Source: CAYZED01 sp964477445 (GTDB lineage: Bacteria; Bacillota; Clostridia; Lutisporales; Lutisporaceae). From it: a stretch of DNA of 64,000 nucleotides. Positions 54,118-63,473 of the stretch are shown here, piece by piece. The stretch spans positions 98,876-162,875 of the forward strand of contig CAYZED010000004.1 of assembly GCA_964477445.1 (NCBI GenBank). The letters run 5' to 3'. The number at the start of each line of letters is the position of its first letter. Within the stretch, counting starts at the first letter, position 1. Under the pieces are notes generated by a model. That model was not told the origin of the DNA. It did not search any database and saw nothing but the letters and a program-made list of their open reading frames with translations. Both the position numbers and the translations under genes were made by a program.

Positions 54118-54519
54118 CTATATCAAGTCTTTATATGTTGTACTCTCCAACTTATTAGCTATAAAATCCCTAACTTCTCTAAATACTCCTAGCAACTTCT
54201 CATTCTGTTCTATTGGTGTATGCTCATAAAAATAAATGCTAACCGACTCTACTGGGGCCAATGCACCGTCAAAAAAACGGATTGTTTCTGCAAGAGTAAT
54301 ATCGCACGGTTCTTTAGCAAGTTTATATCCACCTTCTGGACCACGTACACTCTTGACATAACCAGCACTTTTTAAATTTAGTAGTATCTGCTCCAAGAAC
54401 TTCTTTGGAATATTTTTTCTGTTTGATATATCCTCAATCTTGACCAACCCTTTATTATGATTTTCTGCTAAGTCAATTAATGCAAGACAAGCATACTCGC
54501 TCTTTTTTGACAGTTTCAA
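54118..54519 (-). CDS. Rrf2-family transcription regulator (CymR-like)
   Basis: A 133-residue winged-helix protein. I chose the TTG at 54519 (LKLSKKSEYACLALIDLAE) behind GGGAGTG. The Rrf2 pattern is clear: IPKKFLEQILLNLKSAGYVKSVRGPEGGY in two parts. The three cluster cysteines of IscR are absent, as in CymR, the cysteine-metabolism repressor. It is the last gene after ssuABC, so it probably regulates sulfur uptake. The three GTATAC boxes at 57207-57254 are candidate targets. Confidence 0.85.
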   Translation of the reverse strand: MKLSKKSEYACLALIDLAENHNKGLVKIEDISNRKNIPKKFLEQILLNLKSAGYVKSVRGPEGGYKLAKEPCDITLAETIRFFDGALAPVESVSIYFYEHTPIEQNEKLLGVFREVRDFIANKLESTTYKDLI

Positions 54520-54574
54520 TTTTTTCACTCCCAAATTAAACACTTGATAATCCCTAACAAACAATACAATATCT

Positions 54575-55375
54575 TCATATTTTATTGTTTGTTAGTCCCC
54601 ATTTTTCCCGGACATTTTTTTCTAACTTAACAAAAATAAATCTGTCCATAGCTATCCCCAAAATAATAATTACAATCATAATAGCTGCAACTTGGTTAAT
54701 ATCTCCATACTCTCTTCCGATCATGAGGGTATATCCAAGTCCTTTTGTGGCAGCAAACATCTCTCCTGCTATAAGTCCTCTCCAAGAGAATGACCACCCC
54801 TGTTTCATGCCTGATATAATACTTGGAAGAGCGGAAGGGAAGACAACATTCCAATACAATTTAAATCCACGTGCGCCCATTGTTCTTGCTGCTTTTATGT
54901 AAATCGGTTGAACATTTTTAATCCCCGTATCTGTCGCTATAGTTAAGGCAAAAGTCGAACCTGCTGCAATAATAAATATTATTGCTTTTTCATCCAACCC
55001 AAACCAAAGTATTGCAAATGGTAGCCAGCAGATATTCGGTAGCGTTTGTAATGCGAGGACCAATGGTCCATAATATTTATCGAGGATTTTAAAATTAGCA
55101 AATGTGATACCTATTGATATCCCTAGTATAAGCGATATTCCATAACCAATCAACAATCTTTTAAAACTCGCAGTAATTGCTATAAACAAAGTATTATCAT
55201 TGATTAGTTCAAATAAAACCTTAATAACAGCAATGGGTTCTGGAAAACTATAACTTTCCCAAATTTTAAGCATATCAACATTTATCTTATACAAAAGCTC
55301 CCATAATAAAATCAATGCTAAATAAGCAATAAAACTTTTAATTATCTTGTAAATCATCGGATTCTGCTTGTGCAA
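54575..55375 (-). CDS. ssuC: ABC transporter permease, SsuC/TauC type
   Basis: A 266-residue membrane protein of about six segments. The binding-protein-dependent transport signature is in KAARTMGARGFKLYWNVVFPSALPSI. The annotated TTG at 55375 overlaps ssuB by 38 nt; an ATG 18 nt further on is an alternative start. It forms the channel for an alkanesulfonate, taurine, sulfate ester or sulfate ligand. The family cannot separate these. Confidence 0.85.
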   Translation of the reverse strand: MHKQNPMIYKIIKSFIAYLALILLWELLYKINVDMLKIWESYSFPEPIAVIKVLFELINDNTLFIAITASFKRLLIGYGISLILGISIGITFANFKILDKYYGPLVLALQTLPNICWLPFAILWFGLDEKAIIFIIAAGSTFALTIATDTGIKNVQPIYIKAARTMGARGFKLYWNVVFPSALPSIISGMKQGWSFSWRGLIAGEMFAATKGLGYTLMIGREYGDINQVAAIMIVIIILGIAMDRFIFVKLEKNVREKWGLTNNKI

Positions 55376-56129
55376 CCTTATTGACCTCCTCTTTTAACTC
55401 TAGCATAATTTCTTTAGTAAGTCTAAGGATCTCAATATTATCAGTTTTTCTTGGCCTATCAATTGAGATTTTGAATTCTTTCTTAACCCTCCCTGGATTT
55501 GTTGATAAAATAACTATCTTATCAGCTAGCATTAAAGCTTCTTCAACATTGTGTGTTATGAAAAATATTGTTTTTTTTGTCTCTAGCCAAATTCTCTCTA
55601 GCTCAGCTTGTAACAAATATTTCGTTTGACTATCTAGTGCCGCAAAAGGCTCGTCCATTAGTAGCACATCGGAATTCATTGCCAAAGCTCTAGCAAGTGC
55701 CACCCTTTGCTTCATCCCGCCGGAAAGTTCATGTACATAAGAATTTTGAAACTTGGTAAGATGTACCATTTTCAAATACTTTAAAGCGGTTTCTCTACCT
55801 TCATGCTTAGATACTTTTGCCATTTTTAGGCCAAATTCCACATTTTTAATAACCTTAAGCCATGGGAACAGAGCTGCTTCTTGGAACATCACTACTCTGT
55901 CCGGCCCTGGGAATTTTACTTCCTTACCTTTAAGGTTAACGCTTCCCCCAGTAGGCTTTTCGAGCCCGGCAATAATATTTAATAATGTCGACTTACCACA
56001 ACCTGAAGGACCTATAACGCATACAATTTCGCCCTTTTCAATCTCAATGTTAATATCATCAAGTACCTTTAAATCTCCATTTTTTGTTATGAATGATTTA
56101 TGAATATTCTTCAAAGTCAATTTACCCAT
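55338..56129 (-). CDS. ssuB: ABC transporter ATP-binding protein, SsuB/TauB type
   Basis: A 263-residue ATPase from the ATG at 56129 (GGAGG). Walker A GPSGCGKST, Q-loop FQEAALFPW, signature LSGGMKQRVALARAL, Walker B LLMDEPFAALD, and the switch His in ITHNVEEAL are all present. The Q-loop spelling is typical of nitrate/sulfonate/taurine importers. Confidence 0.9.
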   Translation of the reverse strand: MGKLTLKNIHKSFITKNGDLKVLDDINIEIEKGEIVCVIGPSGCGKSTLLNIIAGLEKPTGGSVNLKGKEVKFPGPDRVVMFQEAALFPWLKVIKNVEFGLKMAKVSKHEGRETALKYLKMVHLTKFQNSYVHELSGGMKQRVALARALAMNSDVLLMDEPFAALDSQTKYLLQAELERIWLETKKTIFFITHNVEEALMLADKIVILSTNPGRVKKEFKISIDRPRKTDNIEILRLTKEIMLELKEEVNKVAQAESDDLQDN

Positions 56130-56152
56130 CTTAATCCTCCGAGACAATGTTT

Positions 56153-57175
56153 CTACTTTATTTGTTTTAATCCTTTTTGCTTAAGAAGTTTATTCAAAAT
56201 TTCCAGATTGAATAAATTATCCATATTGGGATTGCCTTTAATTGTTCCTAAAGATATAGATAGCTTAACAAGTTCTATGATAGCATCCTTTTCTGGATCA
56301 AGAGTCGGAGTCATTCTTTTAAATGAACTGTCCAGAATATCCTTACTTAGCAAAGTATTTGTTAGATTTTTCATCTCTAAATTAATAGTATCTTCATAAG
56401 TGCTTGAGTTTGTCATTAAATTTTGAGTTAGTTTTATATGTGCATTAAGAAACTTTTCTATTATTTCAGGATTGTTATCAATTATTTCTTTTCTGGCTAT
56501 TACTAATGTTGTTGGATATTTCCCGTTTCTCCAAACTGCATCATAGTCAAGCATTACATTTGCATTAGCTTCTTTTACAAGACGAGATCCCCATGGCTCC
56601 GGAACCAGAGCCGCATCAATTTCTTTTTTATCAAACTGTATTTTTATATCTGGATTGTTAATCTGCATGATTTCTACAGTCCCGCCTTTTGATGCATCCG
56701 TTAAGTTATTTTGTAATAACAAATTCCTAAGCATTAAATCCTGCGTATTACCAAGTTGAGGAATAGCCACTTTTTTACCACTTAACTCTTTTATACTATT
56801 CAGTTTTAGATCGCTTCTGGTAACTAAGATAGCTCCAGCATCATTAGCACCTGCAATAATTTGAACATCACCATTCATGCTGATATATCCGTTAATTGCG
56901 GGTCCTGGACCAATATATCCGATATCTATTTCCCCAGCCTTTAAAGCTTCTATCTCTGCCGATCCGGCATTGAATTGAATCCAATTAATTTCGTATTCTT
57001 CTCCAAAAGATTTGCTGAATTCCCCTTGTGCCTTGCCTAGAAGCGCTTGTGAATGAGTAAGGTTTGGGAAAAAACCAATGTTCACCTTTTTCTTCCCGTC
57101 TTTCACGCTTGAACAAGAACATAATAAAGTTACTAATAACACAAAAACAAGCATAATAGCTACTTTTTTTCGCAT
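56153..57175 (-). CDS. ssuA: Substrate-binding lipoprotein, SsuA/TauA type
   Basis: A 340-residue protein with signal peptide and lipobox LCSC, then the NMT1/SsuA fold (VNIGFFPNLTHSQALLGKAQG, IDIGYIGPGPAINGYI, ALVPEPWGSRLVKE). It captures the sulfur compound outside the membrane for SsuBC. It begins the operon below the GTATAC-box promoter and follows GAGGAGG. Confidence 0.87.
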   Translation of the reverse strand: MRKKVAIMLVFVLLVTLLCSCSSVKDGKKKVNIGFFPNLTHSQALLGKAQGEFSKSFGEEYEINWIQFNAGSAEIEALKAGEIDIGYIGPGPAINGYISMNGDVQIIAGANDAGAILVTRSDLKLNSIKELSGKKVAIPQLGNTQDLMLRNLLLQNNLTDASKGGTVEIMQINNPDIKIQFDKKEIDAALVPEPWGSRLVKEANANVMLDYDAVWRNGKYPTTLVIARKEIIDNNPEIIEKFLNAHIKLTQNLMTNSSTYEDTINLEMKNLTNTLLSKDILDSSFKRMTPTLDPEKDAIIELVKLSISLGTIKGNPNMDNLFNLEILNKLLKQKGLKQIK

Positions 57176-57206
57176 TTAGTGATCCTCCTCGAATAAAAAA
57201 TATTTT

Positions 57207-57256
57207 GTATACTATCTCTATGGATTTAGTATACATTATTGGCTAAGTGTATACAA
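57207..57256 (-). promoter_or_regulatory. Promoter of ssuABC-rrf2 with three GTATAC boxes
   Basis: On the minus strand TTGTAT (57251-57256), 17 bp, and TATACT (57228-57233). GTATAC occurs at 57207-57212, 57229-57234 and 57249-57254, spaced 22 and 20 bp, so all lie on about the same helix face and overlap the -35 and -10. This is a plausible binding region for the Rrf2 protein encoded at the end of the operon. Confidence 0.55.
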
Positions 57257-57309
57257 CCTTAGAAATCGAACACGACCTTAATAATCTATAAATTAATCTA
57301 TGAATTAAT

Positions 57310-59136
57310 CTATAAATATCGTTCTAGTTGATTCATTAAGTAATCACTAGCTTCTTCAATTGAAATCCCAGTTGTGTCTATAATAATATCGGGACTCAAA
57401 GGAACTTCATAATCACTAGTTATACCAGTAAAGTTTTGGAGTTGTCCCGCTCTAACCTTTTTATACAAACCTTTCGTATCTCTTCGTTCACATTCGTCAA
57501 TTGGAGTACTAACATATATTTCAATGAAATCATCCGTGCCCACTATATCTCTTGCATTCAATCTGTCTCTTTCGTATGGCGAAACAAAGGATGCAATTAC
57601 TATTATTCCTGCGTCGTTCATAAGCTTAGCTACTTCTGCAACTCTACGTATATTTTCAATTCTGTCCGCTTCTTTAAAACCGAGATTTTTATTAAGCCCC
57701 AAACGAACATTATCCCCGTCTAGTGTCATAGTATGTTTTCCAATAGCAAATAGATGTTTCTCAATTTCATTCGCTAAAGAAGATTTACCAGACCCTGAAA
57801 GTCCTGTAAGCCAAATTGTTTTTGGCTTCTGCAACTTCTGATTTGATCTCAACTCTCTAGTAACATCCATTTTATGCCATGAAATATTATCTGATCGTCT
57901 TAAACTATGTAATACTATTCCACAGGCAGAAGTCATATGCGTTAAACGATCAATTAGTATAAATGAACCTAACATAGGTGTTTTAACGAATTCATCAAAA
58001 ACAATTTTTTCTGAAACAGAGATATCACAAACTGCTATTTCATTTTTTGTAATTGAATCGACCTTTACTTCGTTTCCTGAATTGACATCTATTTTATGCT
58101 TTATGCTAATAACTACAGCAGGAATTTTTTTTGTTCCCAACTTCAGTAAATAATTTTTTCCAGTAACAAGATGAGTATCATCCATCCATAATAGTTTAAC
58201 TGTAAATAAATTCCCAATTATTGGTTCCGAGTTATTCACAAGTACACAGCCTCTTGAAACATCTACTTCAGTGTCTAGTTGAATGGTAACCGCTCTTCCT
58301 TTATTTGCATATTCCATCTCAACACCATTATGAATAATGCCCTTAACATTTGCCTTTTCATTTGATGGTAGTATTGTAATTTCATCACCGATTTTGATCT
58401 CGCCTGATTCAATCTGTCCCTGGAAACCTCTAAAAGTATGATTTGGACGACAAACTCTCTGAATAGGCATAATAAACCCATTATCAACATCAGTAGATTC
58501 AACATTAATATTTTCTAAATAAGAAAGCAACGTTTCTCCTTTATACCAATTCATATTGGAAGAGGAAATTGTGACATTATCTCCTTCAGTCGCTGAAACT
58601 GGAATTATTTTCATAGAATCATAGTCGAACTCTGTCAGGAGTAGTTTTATTTCTTTTTTTATTTTCTTAAATACGCTTATATCATAATCGGCAAGGTCCA
58701 TCTTATTTACAGCAAAAACAAAATATTTAATTCCCATGAGCGAACATATTCTGACATGCCGTCTTGTCTGAACCAAAACCCCTTGAGTTGAATCAACAAG
58801 TATAACCGCCAAATCAGCAAAAGACGCTCCTACTGCCATGTTTCTAGTATATTCTTCATGGCCTGGAGTGTCTGCTACAATAAAAGATCTATGATCGGTT
58901 GTAAAATATCTGTATGCAACATCTATCGTAATTCCTTGTTCTCTTTCTGCCATAAGTCCATCAAGGAGCAGCGAATAATCTATGGCTCCATCTCGGGAAC
59001 CAACTTTACTGTCTAGTTCCAATGCTTTTTCCTGATCTGCAAAGAGAAGTTTTGCGTCATAAAGCATGTGTCCTATAAGAGTTGATTTTCCATCATCAAC
59101 ACTACCGCATGTAATAAATTTTAGAAGATCGTTCAT
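57310..59136 (-). CDS. cysNC: Sulfate adenylyltransferase subunit 1 fused to APS kinase (CysN-CysC)
   Basis: A 608-residue protein from the ATG at 59136 (GAAGGAGGGG). The N-terminal GTPase domain has GSVDDGKST, DTPGHEEYTRNM and NKMDLAD, with two beta-barrels after it (to about 420). The C-terminal APS kinase has GLSGSGKSSLANEIE, DGDNVRLGLN and SFVSPYERDRLNARD. With CysD it makes APS at the cost of ATP and GTP. The fused kinase then makes PAPS. The fusion is like rhizobial NodQ. It starts 1 nt after the cysD stop. Confidence 0.95.
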   Translation of the reverse strand: MNDLLKFITCGSVDDGKSTLIGHMLYDAKLLFADQEKALELDSKVGSRDGAIDYSLLLDGLMAEREQGITIDVAYRYFTTDHRSFIVADTPGHEEYTRNMAVGASFADLAVILVDSTQGVLVQTRRHVRICSLMGIKYFVFAVNKMDLADYDISVFKKIKKEIKLLLTEFDYDSMKIIPVSATEGDNVTISSSNMNWYKGETLLSYLENINVESTDVDNGFIMPIQRVCRPNHTFRGFQGQIESGEIKIGDEITILPSNEKANVKGIIHNGVEMEYANKGRAVTIQLDTEVDVSRGCVLVNNSEPIIGNLFTVKLLWMDDTHLVTGKNYLLKLGTKKIPAVVISIKHKIDVNSGNEVKVDSITKNEIAVCDISVSEKIVFDEFVKTPMLGSFILIDRLTHMTSACGIVLHSLRRSDNISWHKMDVTRELRSNQKLQKPKTIWLTGLSGSGKSSLANEIEKHLFAIGKHTMTLDGDNVRLGLNKNLGFKEADRIENIRRVAEVAKLMNDAGIIVIASFVSPYERDRLNARDIVGTDDFIEIYVSTPIDECERRDTKGLYKKVRAGQLQNFTGITSDYEVPLSPDIIIDTTGISIEEASDYLMNQLERYL

Positions 59137-59137
59137 T

Positions 59138-60040
59138 CTAGAAATACCCCTCCTTCTTTCTTTTTTCCATACTCGCTGCCCCACCGTCACTGTCAATTAT
59201 CCGGCTAGTTCTTTCCGAAGAAACTGAACTCAGTGTTTCTTCCACAATCTCATCAAGAGTAGATGCGCAGCTTTCAACCCCCCCTGTCAATGGATAGCAT
59301 CCTAGTGTTCTGAAACGAACACTTTTCATTTCAACGGTTTCATCCTCACCTATTTTCATTCTATCATCATCAACTAAAATTATATTTCCATTACGATATA
59401 CAACTGGCCTTTCTTTTGCAAAATATAATGGCACAATCTCAATGTTTTCCCTTTTTATATACTGCCATATATCTTTTTCTGTCCAGTTGGAAATGGGGAA
59501 AACACGAATGCTTTCTTTCTTTTTAATTTCAGTATTATACAGTTTCCACATTTCAGGTCTCTGATTTTTTGGATCCCATGCGTGGTTTTCATTTCTGAAT
59601 GAAAAAATACGTTCTTTAGCTCGTGACTTTTCTTCGTCGCGCCTAGCACCACCAAATGCAGCAGTAAATCCATACTTATCCAAAGCCTGTTTTAACGCCT
59701 GAGTTTTCATGATATCAGTATAAGCAGCTCCGTGATCGAATGGGTTAATTCCCTGTTCGATTCCCTCTTGATTAATATGCTCTATTATTTCAATTCCATA
59801 TTTTTCAGCCACTTTATCCCTAAATTCAATCATTCGTTTGAATTTCCACGTAGTATTTACATGCAAAAATGGGAAAGGCGGCTTTTCTGGATAAAAAGCC
59901 TTTAACGCTAAATGAAGCATTACTGACGAATCCTTACCTATTGAATACATCATTACAGGTCTTTCACTTTCTGCCACTACCTCACGCATTATATATATGG
60001 CTTCTGCCTCAAGCACATCTAAATACGTCATTTTTTTCAT
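59138..60040 (-). CDS. cysD: Sulfate adenylyltransferase subunit 2
   Basis: A 300-residue PP-loop ATPase. The motif is MYSIGKDSSVMLHLALKA. GGARRDEEKSRAKERIFSFR and FPISNWTEKDIWQYI are characteristic CysD segments. It catalyses ATP + sulfate to APS together with CysN. First gene of the cysD-cysNC pair; no cysH, sat or sulfite reductase gene is in the window. Confidence 0.95.
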   Translation of the reverse strand: MKKMTYLDVLEAEAIYIMREVVAESERPVMMYSIGKDSSVMLHLALKAFYPEKPPFPFLHVNTTWKFKRMIEFRDKVAEKYGIEIIEHINQEGIEQGINPFDHGAAYTDIMKTQALKQALDKYGFTAAFGGARRDEEKSRAKERIFSFRNENHAWDPKNQRPEMWKLYNTEIKKKESIRVFPISNWTEKDIWQYIKRENIEIVPLYFAKERPVVYRNGNIILVDDDRMKIGEDETVEMKSVRFRTLGCYPLTGGVESCASTLDEIVEETLSSVSSERTSRIIDSDGGAASMEKRKKEGYF

Positions 60041-60547
60041 GCTTTTACTCCATCCTAATATTATTTTTCATGGATATTATCTATGTGCTATTATAAAATA
60101 TATATATATATACAATATGTTTAAACTGTGTAATATTCGTGTAATTTTCTACAATTCAATATTTATAATCTGTTAATACCTATTTAATAAGCTTGTATTT
60201 TATATTTCTCTTGGAAATCTATGCTTTTATCGCCATAATATCATTCTCAAAAAATCAACAAAAAAATAGCAGGATACTCGTTTAAACAAGCCTTCCTCCC
60301 CCAGAAGACAAATTACCTTGAAAGCGAATAAATCGCCCAACCAAAAAAAAATATATATTTGCCATAATTGTATCATGTTATTTCACTATAAACAACATGT
60401 CCTAACTTCATACAGTAAAAGTGCATTGAGTAAGGGTTTATAACATAAAAACATTATATTTATCGGTATACATATAGCCATAAACAATTGAATACAAATA
60501 ACAAGTTTAGAATGGTTAAATTATTCGAATAATTTGATTCTCTAAAA
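60041..60547. other. Intergenic region between cysD and the EamA gene
   Basis: No gene is visible. The cysD leader has TATAAT on the minus strand near 60090, behind a TA dinucleotide run (60097-60112), but no clear -35. A perfect 18 bp palindrome AAATTATTCGAATAATTT lies at 60518-60535 just after the EamA stop. I find no riboswitch I can name. Confidence 0.5.
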
Positions 60548-61423
60548 CTAATCCTTATAAGTTTTTTGTAATGAACCTACAATTGCACCAGTTATAATCA
60601 TAATCATTGCTATACCAGAAACTAATGTTATTTGTTTTCCGAAAAAAATCGCTAATGCAAATGTTGATAATAGAGGTGTTAAGTATGCAATAGATCCAAT
60701 TACTCTAGGATCTCCAAGCTTCATTGCTTTGTTCCATAAAATATATGATATACCATTCGTCACTATCCCAAGAATTAATAAAAGTGTCCAATCAGTTATT
60801 GTCAATCTGGTTATTTCGCTTATGTTCCCTATAGATGTAAAATAAATAACAAGCATCAGTATTCCAGAAATGAAGCAAAACACACTCACTGCTTCGCTAG
60901 GAAAAGGTGGTAGTTTCTTAATTTTCAACGAATAAATTGCCCAGCAAAATGCCGCACCAATAGCAATGAGATAACCAGAAAGCGACTTTATTTCTATGTT
61001 CAAATGTCCACCTGTTACTATTAGCGCAGCGCCTATAAATCCAAGGAGTGCACCTATTATGTGGTTCAAGCTGAGCTTCATTTCTTTTATAAATAATGGT
61101 GTCATTACAACAATTAGTAAAGGCCACAGATAGTTAAGCAAATTGGCTTCAACCGCTGGTGCATATCGAAATGCAAGATAGTATAACAAATTATACGAAA
61201 AAACTCCAGAAACACCTACTAGAAGGGTCCTCCATGGCAAATTCCAAGTCTTTAGATTAAAACAACTTATTATACCCGCGAAAGTAAGTGATATTCCCCC
61301 AACCATCATTGCTGGAACGTGAATTAACTTCATGTTTAAAACAACAAGACTTCCCCAAATTATCACAGCCCCAAATGCCATCATAATTGATTGCGCACTG
61401 TGTTTTGTAATGTTTTTTGTCAA
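60548..61423 (-). CDS. EamA (DMT) family transporter
   Basis: A 291-residue protein with ten predicted transmembrane segments in two EamA repeats (GAVIIWGSLVVLNMKL... and GAAFCWAIYSLKIKKL...). It starts at TTG behind AAAGGGG. It is a probable metabolite exporter with unknown substrate. It is followed 5' by the hydratase-like gene on the same strand. Confidence 0.88.
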   Translation of the reverse strand: MTKNITKHSAQSIMMAFGAVIIWGSLVVLNMKLIHVPAMMVGGISLTFAGIISCFNLKTWNLPWRTLLVGVSGVFSYNLLYYLAFRYAPAVEANLLNYLWPLLIVVMTPLFIKEMKLSLNHIIGALLGFIGAALIVTGGHLNIEIKSLSGYLIAIGAAFCWAIYSLKIKKLPPFPSEAVSVFCFISGILMLVIYFTSIGNISEITRLTITDWTLLLILGIVTNGISYILWNKAMKLGDPRVIGSIAYLTPLLSTFALAIFFGKQITLVSGIAMIMIITGAIVGSLQKTYKD

Positions 61424-61440
61424 AATTATCGCCCCTTTAA

Positions 61441-61476
61441 AAAAATAAAAAATAAAAAATAAAAAATAAAAAATAA
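61441..61476. repeat. 7-bp A-rich tandem repeat
   Basis: About five copies of AAAAAAT lie just upstream of the EamA start. The surrounding 61424-61687 has no gene. Confidence 0.8.
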
Positions 61477-61687
61477 AATAGGAAATAGAAAATAGAAACT
61501 TTTACGCACTAGTTTTAATATTAATTTAGTTTGCTTAAAAACGCAACTTAGTATGTAAATTAAATAATTTTACTGTGAGAATCGAAAAAATGATAATTAT
61601 TTGAAATTTGATTAAATAAAAGAATTATTCCCCACATTTCGATAGAAACACGAGGAATAAGCGAAATATCAGTCGTATTTTTATCTA

Positions 61688-62449
61688 TTAATCCAAAACC
61701 TTTAGTGAAATTTTCCCTACATTCTCAAAAATCCCTTCATAAAGCCCTTTTTCTAATCTTTTAGGCAACACTAATGTCCCAGCTGTCACAAACATACCCT
61801 CTTCAAGCCTAAGATTATGACTCTCCAGTTTTTTTATTAGCCAGCACAATGCATTAATTGGGTGACCCATTACAACTGATGAAGACCCTTCATCAATTAA
61901 TTCCCCATTTAGTAGCAGTTTGCCTTTAATATTGTCAATCATTGAATAATCATATATTTTTGCATCGCCAAAACAGATTTTCCCACTTACAGCGGCATCT
62001 GCACATATATGCTCTTTTGTTATTTTGGGAAACCAATCCACGAACCGAGAATCTGGTATCTCTAATCCTGGTGCAATTTTAGTATTATTAGTTATTTCTA
62101 GAATTGTTGATTCAGCATTTATTGGCCCTGTTACAATAAATACAAGCTCTAACTCAATAAGTGGCTCAGTAGTATCTCTGCTCAAGGAAACCGTCGACAC
62201 TTTCTGTGTATCTGTCATTTGACCATATAAAGGCTCATTTGCGTTAAACCACCCTTGAGTTTCAGGACTTGTCATACTTATCTTATATCCTTTAAGGTAC
62301 TCATTATTCATTCCCTTTAACTTAGTAAATGAATGTTGGATAAAATAAGCTTCATCAAGATTAATCCCAAATGGAAAATTTTCTTTATTTAATGATTTAT
62401 TATCTTTATACGCTTCAAATATTGATTGTGAATAGTTACTATTACTCAT
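61688..62449 (-). CDS. 2-keto-4-pentenoate hydratase-like protein (MhpD family)
   Basis: A 253-residue protein with the fumarylacetoacetase-like fold of MhpD (GYKISMTSPETQGWF, metal ligands in IELELVFIV, GLEIPDSRFVDW, SVVMGHPINALCWLI, GTLVLPKRLEKG). It acts on 2-oxo acids from catechol-type or similar breakdown by hydration or decarboxylation; the substrate is unknown. Start follows AGGAGGGG. It is divergent from a LysR gene that probably controls it. Confidence 0.8.
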   Translation of the reverse strand: MSNSNYSQSIFEAYKDNKSLNKENFPFGINLDEAYFIQHSFTKLKGMNNEYLKGYKISMTSPETQGWFNANEPLYGQMTDTQKVSTVSLSRDTTEPLIELELVFIVTGPINAESTILEITNNTKIAPGLEIPDSRFVDWFPKITKEHICADAAVSGKICFGDAKIYDYSMIDNIKGKLLLNGELIDEGSSSVVMGHPINALCWLIKKLESHNLRLEEGMFVTAGTLVLPKRLEKGLYEGIFENVGKISLKVLD

Positions 62450-62585
62450 ATTCTACCCCTCCTGTTTAATCTAATTTGATTTATACAAGTTAGTTTAGTA
62501 CAATATTTATAACAAGTAAAACTCTTCTATATCACTTTAAAAGTGAGTAAAAATCATCATAAGAATATTCTAAAGGAGCATAAAT

Positions 62586-63473
62586 ATGTCGCTTTCTAGT
62601 TATGAAATTTTTGATATGGTAGTAAAACAAAAAAGTTTTGTCCGAGCTTCAGAACATCTAAATTTGACCCCTTCCGCTGTTAGTAGATCAATTCTTAGTT
62701 TAGAAGAGATTACAGGCTTTCCTTTATTTATAAGAAATAAAAATGGAGTAGAGCTGACTTCTTATGGAGAAGAATTGGTTCCATTAATTAAAACAATCCT
62801 ATGCGATGTGGAAAATCTTAATCAAATAATTTCTAAATTAAATGGACTCGATAAAGGGTCTTTGAGAATTGGCACCATTAATAGTGTATGTGTTAATTGG
62901 TTACCTGGAATTATGAAATCGTTTTCCGCAATATATCCAAATATAAATATTGAGATTTTTCAAGGAGACTATAAAAATGTGAGTGATTGGCTAAAGTCTA
63001 ACCAAATAGACATTGGCTTAACTTCACTTTCATACCCTGTTGATTTCCCATCAACCCCCATATATAAAGACAAAATGCTATGTATAGTACCAAAAGGTTT
63101 TAAACCTCTTAATATTGAGCATGTTACAATTGAAGATTTAAGAAATCAAAATTTTGTGTATTACAGAAAAGGATCTGATGCTGAAATTAAGCAATTCGTT
63201 ACGAAATACAAATTGACTGTTAATAGCCAATTTCATATAGTTGATGATCAGTCTGTTGTTGCTATGGTCGAAAGTGGGTTTGGAATTTCAATTACCCCAG
63301 AATTAGCACTAGACAAGTTAAATATTAATGTCGATTTTTATGAAATTTTCCCACAGGAATTTCGAATAATTGGAATGATTTATTTGAATATGAAACTGCT
63401 TTCCCCTGCTGCTAAAACATTTTATGATTTTGTAATGTCTTATCTTGAGGAAAATGGAATAAAGAATGTGTGA
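62586..63473 (+). CDS. LysR-family transcription regulator
   Basis: A 295-residue protein. The N-terminal winged HTH reads FVRASEHLNLTPSAVSRSIL then FPLFIRNKNGVELTSYGEEL. The effector-binding domain fills the rest. Start follows AAAGGAGC. It is divergent from the hydratase gene with a 136 bp gap, the usual arrangement for a LysR regulator and its target. Confidence 0.93.
   Translation: MSLSSYEIFDMVVKQKSFVRASEHLNLTPSAVSRSILSLEEITGFPLFIRNKNGVELTSYGEELVPLIKTILCDVENLNQIISKLNGLDKGSLRIGTINSVCVNWLPGIMKSFSAIYPNINIEIFQGDYKNVSDWLKSNQIDIGLTSLSYPVDFPSTPIYKDKMLCIVPKGFKPLNIEHVTIEDLRNQNFVYYRKGSDAEIKQFVTKYKLTVNSQFHIVDDQSVVAMVESGFGISITPELALDKLNINVDFYEIFPQEFRIIGMIYLNMKLLSPAAKTFYDFVMSYLEENGIKNV

Noticed and set aside
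58275..58505. Short alternative-frame reading inside cysNC
   Set aside because: The cysNC frame is uninterrupted with all family motifs; this frame has no start signal.
60041..60547. S-box (SAM) riboswitch upstream of cysD
   Set aside because: I could not find the conserved S-box core or a terminator/antiterminator pair; only an unassigned AT-rich leader is seen.
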